64,000 nt of DNA from Camillea tinctor (Eukaryota > Ascomycota > Sordariomycetes > Xylariales > Xylariaceae). Each line of letters starts with the position of its first letter. Positions within the stretch are counted from its first letter, which is position 1. This document shows, in pieces, positions 56,790-64,000 of this stretch. The translations under genes were made by a program, and so were the position numbers. The stretch spans positions 682,001-746,000 of the forward strand of contig MU394056.1 in the NCBI GenBank assembly GCA_022578605.1. The letters run 5' to 3'. The notes beneath the pieces were generated by a model. The model saw only the letters and a program-made list of their open reading frames with translations. It did no database searches and was not told where the DNA came from.

Positions 56790-58314
56790 ATCGATCTGAT
56801 GGGCCATAACTTAGAATGACTGAACGCATCATCTATCATTGTGATTATTATTATTATCGGAAACCATTGAAATCATCGAAACCATCGAAAATCATCAACA
56901 TGGGCGTTATAGAGGAGTAGAGGATGGAATGGCAAAGGGATACATACATCATGACTGTGTGCATGAATAAATGCGGGTGGTTCGGGAAACAAAAAAAATG
57001 GGAAAAGACGGCATATGGCCGCGGTGCACAAGTGTTATCTATGAATACCTTAACGCTTATGGTTTGATCATTGATTACTAGGACTTGGTCTGCTTGGGGA
57101 AAATCCGGTATTGATACTAATGGTAATAATAGGAACGTACACGAATATATGATATTCCGAAATCTGAACTCTGGTCCTCCAGCATTTTGAATATACCCAT
57201 CGTATGCTTGCCCCATTCCCGTAGCCCATTTTTCTTCATCTCTCCCCTCCTTACCCTAATACTATTCAGAAGCTATTCTGTTTTCGACATCATCTTTGGA
57301 TGGTATACGGAACTAAAAATAATAATGATGATAATAAAATTGTAGATTTGTAACATAGACAACCTAAGCCTGCTATTTCCATTTAACTCCGAGAGGGATT
57401 GCGTAGAAGATTTAGTTAGGTAACTAACAAAGAGCTCCAGCTCTTCAGGTGGTAGCATGCATACTGGACCCTTGTGGGGACAAGGGACTATTTGTCCTGA
57501 GAACAGTGGCAATTGTAGATACATACCTAGTGCAGCAAGGTTTTTTGTGTCTTTCTCCAGATAATGACGTAGAATCTCCTCTTCTTGGGACGTGAATATA
57601 TTTCATCGATGGTGTCTGTTTGGCAGAAAATCTTCCGGGGGCCCACCGTGTTGGTCACCTTAGATGGGGCGAAACTTGATTTTGAAGAGATGCAAGCTTT
57701 TTGGTAGTTCTATTAATAATGTCCGTGGTTAGCTAAACCCAAAACTGCAGTGGACGCTTGAGGCTGAAGACCTGAGAGATGTTTTGTCTAGGAAGAAGAC
57801 CTCACAATGCCATGCCCGGTAATGTCTATTGATTTGGTTTTATAACATACAGAAGACGACCCGATCATAGGCCAATCTCAAGTCTTATGTTTTATATGGC
57901 CTGATGAAAGCAATATGTATGGTTAATAATCTTAGGTAGGTATGCAGTAAAATTCTTTCCCCGGTCTGCTTTATGCGTACCGGCTCCGAACCTAAGACTC
58001 AACAACTAAAACAACACTACTAACAAACCAATGAAATGGGGAATTCGGGTATCATCGTGGAAATAGGAGTTAAGATGCAAAGAGCAGTCGGGTCAGTAGC
58101 CGGATCACGGTATAGAATGGCCCAGCAGCACTTGAGAAGCAAAGTATATATAAAAGGGGCAAACCTGAAGAGGTGTGTCCTTGGTTGTATATAATATTGC
58201 CAGAGCAGTCAGGTCTACTATCCTCTTCCGATAATATCAACTTACCATTCTACCTCCTTGAATACCACCTACCCACTAGAAAGAAGAAAAAGAGCAAGAA
58301 AAAAACGACACACC
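56790..58314. other. Intergenic region with promoter of the isochorismatase-fold gene
   Basis: AT-rich, no supported gene; AAT/ATT runs near 56842-56857 and 57317-57340. A TATA-like element lies at 58145-58156. Confidence 0.6.
58145..58156 (+). promoter_or_regulatory. TATA-like element
   Basis: TATATATAAAAG lies about 160 bases before the start codon at 58315. Confidence 0.4.
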
Positions 58315-58887
58315 ATGGGTAAAACCGCACTCATCGTCCTCGACGTCCAGGTCGGCATCGTCGAGCAAGTCAAAGCCATCCTCGAGGAGACGCACTACCT
58401 CGACCGCCTAGCGAGCACCATCGCGGCCGCGCGCGCAGCCCAAGTCCCCGTCATCCTAGTGACGGTAGCGCTGCGCGAGGGGTACGTGGACGCGTCGCCG
58501 CGCAACAAGATGTTCGCGCAGGTGAAGAGCGGGTTCCAGGAGACGGACCCGGGCACGCAGCCGCACCCGCGCGTGCTGGCGGCGTTCGCCGGCGAGACCC
58601 CGATCCAGGTGCGCAAGCGGCGCGTCTCGGCCTTCAGCGGCACCGACATGGAGGTCGTGCTGCGCAGCCTCGGCGTGGCCAACATCGTGATCGCCGGTGT
58701 CTCCACGAGCCACGCCGTGCTGTCGACGGTGGCGCAGGCCGCCGACCTGGACTACGGCATCTCGGTGCTGAGCGACTTGTGCGCGGACAGGAATAGGGAG
58801 CTACACGATGTGCTGCTGAAGTCGGCATTCCCGTCGCAGGGCACTGTGCTAAGCGCCGCGGAGTGGGTTGAGACGCTGCGGAAGTAG
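58315..58887 (+). CDS. Isochorismatase-fold protein lacking the nucleophilic Cys
   Basis: Intronless, 190 residues, from the ATG in CACCATGGG context. The Rossmann-like core starts TALIVLDVQVG, with the catalytic-position Asp10. The second family residue is Lys101 in QVRKRRVSAFSGTD. In cysteine hydrolases of this fold (nicotinamidase, N-carbamoylsarcosine amidase) a Cys follows in GxxTxxC; here the motif is GVSTSHAV and that position is Ala134. True isochorismatases also lack the Cys and act on vinyl ethers, so a non-amidase reaction or a lost activity are both possible. The substrate is unknown. The coding sequence is very GC-rich. Confidence 0.85.
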   Translation: MGKTALIVLDVQVGIVEQVKAILEETHYLDRLASTIAAARAAQVPVILVTVALREGYVDASPRNKMFAQVKSGFQETDPGTQPHPRVLAAFAGETPIQVRKRRVSAFSGTDMEVVLRSLGVANIVIAGVSTSHAVLSTVAQAADLDYGISVLSDLCADRNRELHDVLLKSAFPSQGTVLSAAEWVETLRK

Positions 58888-59753
58888 AGGAGGGTGCTGG
58901 GAGGGGTCGTATATTAGTGTAGGATATACACCTAGCACGAGATTGCGATCGGATTGAGATCCGTCATGTTGGTGGAATTAGGTGTGGAGGGATCCTGGAG
59001 TTGGTGATAGATAGGCCTAACCAGATCGTCGAAAGGGATTGGGTCTTGCCATCCCTAGAAATCTGTTTGCATGGTTCGGGTGGTTCTTCTATCTATAGTG
59101 GTGGAAAAGGGGTGAAAATAAAGGAGATCGCTGCGGTTTCCACAGTTCTTGATCGAATACCTCATTATCATTTCTATGTTTTCGTGCCGTAAATTTATTC
59201 ATATTAAGAGACGAGACAGATAAATAGGTACTAGATATATGAACAGATCTGAATCGTATACACTTATGGTTACTGACCTTAACGAAGCCGAAACTGGATA
59301 TGAGGACTTAGAAAATGATAGGATGGGTTAGATGTACATGCACGCCTCTCCATATTAGCAAAAAGTTTGTTGGAGTGTTGGAAGGTGCAGCTGGGTCTGA
59401 GTGGATCAGCTCTAAATTAGCGCTTTAAACTTACATTAGTGCCCGAGGTAGGGGTTGCGCACCACTTACATCTACGCTATCAATCAAGCTTACAGTACGG
59501 TAGTTAGTTAGAAGTACATACATTTCGTCCAGCTGCCAAATTCCTGAATCAGCTGGCGTAGCTAACCCGATCAGCCTAAATTCCCCGACCTCCAAAATAA
59601 TACACGTCCGATGCCGTTCTCTCAGACGTCACCTTTTTTTTTTAAATCTTTTTTTTTAAAACCATTCTTCTCCCCGGTTTGCCTTATTTTCTCACCGCGT
59701 TCTGAATAGGAACAACTTCAGCTCGCCTTCGCCCAAAATATCACTAACCCACC
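58888..59753. other. Intergenic region
   Basis: No supported gene. A short frame at 59001-59192 lies in the 3' flank of the previous gene. T runs at 59632-59660 precede the splicing-factor gene. Confidence 0.6.
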
Positions 59754-61497
59754 ATGGCTACCAGCGTGGATGCGAAGCTTCTGAGGACTACCAAGTTCCC
59801 GCCTGAATTCAATCAGAAGGTTGACATGCAAAAGGTCAATCTGCAGGTAATGAAAAAGTACGTTGCCCCGTGCCCAACCTTTGTTTGCACTGGAGGATGA
59901 CCTGACACGGCTGCCCACAGATGGATCGCAAGCAAGATATCCGAAATCCTTGGCTCCGAAGACGATGTCGTGATTGAGCTCTGTTTCAATCTTATTGAAG
60001 GCCCCCGATTTGTACGCGCACACACACACCCTCATCATGGCATAGCATTAGCCCAGCCTGACTAACCATTGATTGTCCTCGCAGCCCGATATCAAAGCTA
60101 TGCAGATCCAACTCACCGGCTTTCTCGACAAGGACACGGCCGCTTTCTGTAAAGACCTGTGGAAATTATGCCTGAGTGCCCAAACCAGCCCGCAAGGCGT
60201 GCCGAAAGAGCTCCTCGAAGCCAAGAAACTCGAACTCATCCAAGAAAAGGTGCGTCGTCTTCCCCTTCTTTTCTCTTACCCACCCCTCTCTCGCTTAACT
60301 ATATGATCACTAATAGTTACTAGATCGATGCGGATAAAGCGGCAGAAGAGACCCGGATCAGGCGAGAAAACCAAGAGCGTCGAGACCGTGAATTAGCAGA
60401 AGTTCGAGAACGAGAGCGACGAGAACGAGGCTTCCGGGGCAATCGTGGCGATAGCTGGCGCGGAGGGAGGCGCGGCGGGGACAGGGCTTTCGAAGATCGT
60501 AGCAGAGGTTCTGCGCGTGGTGGTGGGCGAGCCACATCACCAAGACGAGATCGAGATTCTTATCACGGGAACCGAGACCGTTACCTGCCTCAAGGCCGTC
60601 GTGGAAGCCGGCAGGAGTTCAGCAGGCGTGGCCGCTCCGATACCCGTTCCGCGTCTCCCAAATCCCGAGATTCTTTGTCGCGTTCCCGCTCCCCTAGTGA
60701 GGATAGTCCTCGATCAAGTAGCTCTCGTCATTACCGTTCTACCCGGCACCGGTCACCGCCCCGCCAACGAAACTCTGGCAAGCGGGAGAGGTCGACAGGA
60801 CGTGGAAGAAACTCCTATCGCAATCGTCGCAGAAATTCTTCTTCCCCAGATAGTCTGTCGGGATCCGACTATAGCAAATCACGGTCCCCGGCCCCCAAAA
60901 GACGCAGATACTCAGACTCGGCCAGCCGTTCGAGGTCTGCGTCCCGCAAAGATAGCCGTCGATTAAGTCGCTCTCGATCATCATCTTACTCTCGTTCGCC
61001 TACCCGAAGCCCTAAAAAACGACCGGTCCGCGAACTGATCAGCCATAGTCCCTCGCCCAGCCGCCGGGGAAGGTTGAATCGTTCTCCAACTCGAAGTCAG
61101 AGCTCGTCTGGGTCACCAGACTACCGTAGGCGATCTCGCCGCAGAAATGCAAGCAGAGGCAGAGGAGACAGCGAATCTCTTGATAGAAAGACATCTTCGA
61201 GAAAACGGAGACAATCTGACTCCCCTAAACCCCGTGACAGACCGGCTGATGTTTCGGAAGATGAAGACAGACACCGATCCCCCAGACACCGCGCGGCCTC
61301 GACGGCTGATGAGGTTCGTGCTTCTTCATAGGGACTTTTCGTATCTCATCGTTGGCCGGATTGAGAGCTGACCCCATGATCTTCCTCATCAGACTAAGAC
61401 TCCCCAGCAACAGGCCAACGAGCTGCGAGAGAAGCTTTTAAAGGACAAGATTAAGAAGATGAGAAGAACCTCAAGCAGTGACTACATCGATAGGTGA
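59754..61497 (+). CDS. PWI-domain and RS-domain splicing factor (SRRM1/SRm160-like), five exons
   Basis: Nuclear splicing co-activator family. Exons: 59754-59857, 59921-60011, 60085-60249, 60324-61313 and 61393-61497; 484 residues. The PWI domain covers residues about 8-115 (FPPEFNQKVDMQKVNLQVMKKWIASKI, then GFLDKDTAAFCKDLWKLCLSAQ). The family tripeptide appears as KWI. A charged RE/RD-rich helix (about 120-150), an RGG-like patch (RGGRRGG) and a long Arg/Ser domain with many SRS, RSRS and SPS units follow. The last exon encodes a helical tail (ANELREKLLKDKIKKMRR), conserved in fungal members. Splicing factors of this kind are substrates of SR kinases and, for the RGG patch, of arginine methyltransferases such as the one at 16387-17842. 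Confidence 0.9.
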
Positions 61498-62211
61498 TGC
61501 TAATCTAGCTCAAGTTGCAGATTAAGTGTCCCCCATAGACATACAAAAATACCTAGCAGGTAGCCCAGCTAGGCTCCATATGTAATAAAGGCCGGTCACA
61601 CCAAGTACCATTTTTGGGTTTGACCTGGGGAGGTTAGCAGAATTCAGACGTGTAAGCAGAAAATAGACTAGCTGATATATCCAAGGCTTCTACAGTATGT
61701 GCCATCTTCCTAGCTATTGGTTTGTGTTTTATCATATTCATTGCGTGTGTTCTTGTTCACGCCAAACAGGAGTAGACCCAGCAGTACTTGAAAGATAGAT
61801 ATCTCAATACTACACGCCATATTCCTGTAAGCTAGCTTAGTTACTCTTTGTGGACCCGACTATCCAGGTAAGTATTATTATAGCCTACCAGAGGGGGGCT
61901 TTGTCTACCCAAGCCATGCCATGGATAAAATATTGTTTTAGCTGTATTGATATGAAGCACTAGTCCAGGCTTGGTCAATGTTGGTGAGTATTGTCACCCA
62001 TAGCATCACATACTATTATCGAGCCACTTTCACATGCTGTAGTCAGATCTTTGCTCACTTGTGCGATTGTTCAAGTAATACTTGGCTAGTCAGGCTAAGA
62101 TATCTACCCCTATATACTGCTGTTAAGGGGGGAATAGCAGTACCAAGTTAACAGGATAATACACTATTCGCTCTTGAAAACCCCCCATATACTCCATTGC
62201 TGAATCCAGAA

Positions 62212-62320
62212 TTGTGACACTAAGGAGTCCGGAGGTTCGGATCCGGAATTCAACGTCTACCGGACGACATTTCCGGACAGGTTCCGAAGTCTCTCCGGAG
62301 TCTTGATTGAGTTGTCACAA
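62212..62320. repeat. 109-nt nested foldback with TCCGGA-rich stems
   Basis: Four nested complementary stems: 62212-62219 with 62313-62320 (8 bp), 62228-62234 with 62293-62299 (7 bp), 62236-62241 with 62283-62288 (6 bp) and 62242-62248 with 62271-62277 (7 bp), around a 22-nt loop. It could be a structured RNA or the trace of an inverted-repeat element. Confidence 0.6.
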
Positions 62321-62702
62321 CTGTCCTTACAAGCTCATATTTCCCCCTTTTCTTAGTATACCGTTATAGCACACGAAAATGAAGTCAAAGGATCTACGTT
62401 GTCACTCTAAGGGGCACCTATCTTCTAATAAACTCTTGGCCAGATAGTTGTAGAGTGTATTCATTTCATTTTTGTGTATAAGTGTGTATGCTCTTTTCAT
62501 CTTATAATATTACACTGAAGGGTTTTCAGCCCCCCCTGGAGCATAGCTTTGGATCTATCCCTACCAATAATCCTTTCTTTTACATGTATGATGATGATGA
62601 AGCCATCATAAGTTTCTCTGCTGAGGACATGACCTGTGGTATATAAGAGGGGTGGTCACAACTGGTATGCCTGCAACCATAGACTGACTGACTATAAACA
62701 GT

Positions 62703-62839
62703 CCCTCATGACCAAGATGCTCGCCCTGTGAGGGTCTTCAGTATGGCCTATATGTTGGCCATATGGCATGAAGCTGTAACCCACCCCATCTCATCCCAAC
62801 CCCACATCGTGGGGTGTAGTTGGCGATGTAGTCGCCAAC
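62703..62839. repeat. Row of four consecutive short hairpins
   Basis: Perfect arms follow one another: 62703-62708/62729-62734 (6 bp), 62743-62748/62757-62762 (6 bp), 62799-62805/62809-62815 (7 bp, 3-nt loop) and 62819-62826/62832-62839 (8 bp, 5-nt loop). Confidence 0.6.
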
Positions 62840-63268
62840 CACCCGCAGCAGATGTAGCCCGTACCTGGGTACATACCACGAGCCGCGGCTCGAGCCTCGC
62901 GGAACAGCAACCAAACCTCGTTAGGAAATAGAAGCTATACACAGCCGCAGCACACGCTTTTTGTTTGTTTTCTTTTTCAAAATTAATGGCAGATGGTTCG
63001 CATCTTCTTTCCCAGTGATTCTTCTCTCTCTTTTTTTTTTCTCCCACCAGACTGGAAGAAGCACTTGCCCACCTACTGGAGTTCAACCGCATCACCACAT
63101 CCCGCTCGTTCTTTTCCATTTCTTTACAAGAAATTCATTCGTTCCCAGCTCTTGGTTCATTCATTCATTTCCCCTCTTTCATATCTTCTCGTCTTCCAGC
63201 ACGACCTGTGCAGAACCGTCTACCTCTGAGAACACACCCTCTGCTGTTCATCCTTGACATCAACGACC

Positions 63269-63862
63269 ATGCCAGGCGAACACAAGCGCTGGACGGATCA
63301 TGCAGTAGCAGCACTGCTATTCATCCTCCGCACCGCTAGGGTTGCGGTGATTGATGAACATTCCGGAAGACCTATCCGGGTCTATGACTGGGGATGTGTT
63401 TTCCATATGATGCAGGTTCTCGGACATAATGAGCACACTTTGTTTGCTATGCAGTATGTTCCTGTGAAGCGTTTCTAGCCTGTTCATATCCCTTATGGGA
63501 AGACCAGCAGCTAACAAGATGACTTTACCAGGACAAAGCTCAGTGTCCTGAGACGTGGAACCGATGCTGACTTCCAAGCGTGGCGAAGAATGGGAGACAA
63601 TTACACTACCCACTATGCGCATTGCCTTCAATACTATCATGCTTTTGGGTATTCTATGTACCAAGCCCAGGCTGCTCAGGCCAATCAACAGGAGCAGTTC
63701 TACCAGGATGAGCAGTTCTACCCGAATGAGCAGTTCTACCCGAATGAGCAGTTCTACCAGGATGAGCAGTTCTACCAGGATGAGCAGTTCTACCCGAATG
63801 AGCAATTCTACCAGGATGAGCAGTTCAACCAGAATGAGCAGTTCGGCCAGTGCTGGCAGTAA
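63269..63862 (+). CDS. Unrecognised small protein with nine C-terminal hexapeptide repeats
   Basis: Exon 1 is 63269-63453; the intron 63454-63531 (GTATGT, GCTAAC branch, CAG) leads to exon 2 at 63532-63862; 171 residues. The N-terminal part (WTDHAVAALLFILRTARVAVID, then IRVYDWGCVFHMMQVL) and the middle (TDADFQAWRRMGDNY) look globular and helical. Residues 116-169 are nine hexapeptides of the form EQFYQD or EQFYPN, the last two being EQFNQN and EQFGQC, and the chain ends Trp-Gln. The repeats are an 18-bp tandem array. The composition (Gln, Asn, Tyr, Phe, acidic) is prion-like low complexity. I know no family. It may be lineage-specific. A perfect inverted repeat follows 31 bases after the stop. 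Confidence 0.65.
63692..63853 (+). repeat. Nine-copy 18-bp coding tandem repeat
   Basis: Units of 18 bp begin GAGCAGTTCTAC and alternate between CAGGAT and CCGAAT endings. The array stays in frame and forms the C-terminus of the preceding gene. Confidence 0.95.
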
Positions 63863-63893
63863 TAGGGCTTTATCGGCCTTATCGTAGGTGGGC

Positions 63894-63946
63894 GGTGTTA
63901 CCACTGTTACCACTGTTATGGTGACAGTGGTAACAGTGGTAACACC
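63894..63946. repeat. Perfect 23-bp inverted repeat with 7-nt loop
   Basis: 63894-63916 is exactly complementary to 63924-63946, around the loop 63917-63923. Each arm itself holds two tandem TTACCACTG-like units. As RNA it would make a very stable hairpin in the 3' untranslated region of the repeat-protein gene, possibly a 3'-end or stability signal. Confidence 0.9.
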
Positions 63947-64000
63947 ACTAGCCAACCTAAAGCTTTCTTTTCCTCACCAACCTGACCACTTTGTTTTTTT

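Larger units (their letters stand above)
61498..63268. other. Structured intergenic region
   Basis: No protein-coding gene is recognised. The right half is rich in foldbacks (62212-62320 and 62703-62839, listed separately). A TATAAG word lies at 62641, and a pyrimidine-rich leader (62950-63190) precedes the next gene. Confidence 0.5.

Noticed and set aside
62121..62660. Solo LTR with TGT...ACA ends and 5-bp flanks ACTGC/ACTGG
   Set aside because: Flanks mismatch at one base and the TATA-like word lies only about 20 bases from the supposed 3' end, which does not suit an LTR. A genome copy count would decide.
63692..63853. CRISPR-like periodic array
   Set aside because: Units are directly adjacent 18-mers without spacers, coding in frame, in a eukaryote.
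63317..63955. Antisense frame with LLIRVELLILVE repeats, and the plus-strand SSSTRM frame
   Set aside because: An 18-bp repeat with no stop in any frame keeps several frames open; only the spliced EQFYQD frame joins to an exon with an ATG and splice signals.

Overview
The window is nuclear DNA of a filamentous ascomycete, most likely a Sordariomycete. The genes have short (45-115 bp) GT-AG introns with CTAAC-type branch points, the coding exons are GC-rich, and the long AT-richer intergenic stretches are full of CCTACC/TAGGTA-type words, pyrimidine tracts and microsatellites. The gene set is also fungal (Pmt4 mannosyltransferase, PER1, AGM1-type mutase, fungal Mus81, DUF7924 protein). There is no operon, CRISPR array, rRNA or tRNA that I can recognise. 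I could not fix the genus.

Layout. 1-141 is the 3' end of a gene entering from the left, followed by a 4.2-kb gene-poor stretch. 4391-12659 holds three plus-strand genes: an ammonium transporter, a family-X DNA polymerase and a secreted PhoD-type phosphatase. 13369-16140 is a decayed island: a DUF7924 gene cut by in-frame stops, an orphan reading frame, and a chromodomain remnant on the minus strand. The four stops I could trace all fit CpA-to-TpA change, as expected of repeat-induced point mutation (RIP). 16387-29507 holds a type I protein arginine methyltransferase, riboflavin synthase, the divergent pair phosphoacetylglucosamine mutase / Mus81, a secreted GH5 hydrolase and the GPI-lipid remodelling protein PER1.

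31567-46640 carries a three-finger C2H2 transcription factor behind a 4.5-kb upstream region, two lineage-type hypothetical proteins (one with a CRIB-like motif), a mitochondrial RidA/Mmf1 protein and the O-mannosyltransferase Pmt4. 47349-61497 carries a membrane-anchored prenylcysteine oxidase-like protein, a GH18 chitinase, an FAHD1-like hydrolase, a small Ser/Pro-rich protein, an isochorismatase-fold protein lacking the nucleophilic Cys, and a PWI/RS-domain splicing factor. The right end (62.2-64 kb) has many foldback structures. It also has a small unrecognised gene whose C-terminus is nine tandem hexapeptides, followed by a perfect 23-bp inverted repeat.

The genes are mainly independent housekeeping units. 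Several serve the cell surface and secretory pathway (PCM1 for UDP-GlcNAc and chitin, PMT4 for O-mannosylation, PER1 for GPI anchors, chitinase, GH5, PhoD), but they are scattered on both strands and do not form a metabolite cluster. Intron-exon structures were joined by hand from splice signals and reading phase; every multi-exon model given keeps frame to its stop. Gene names rest on recognised motifs, not on database searches.
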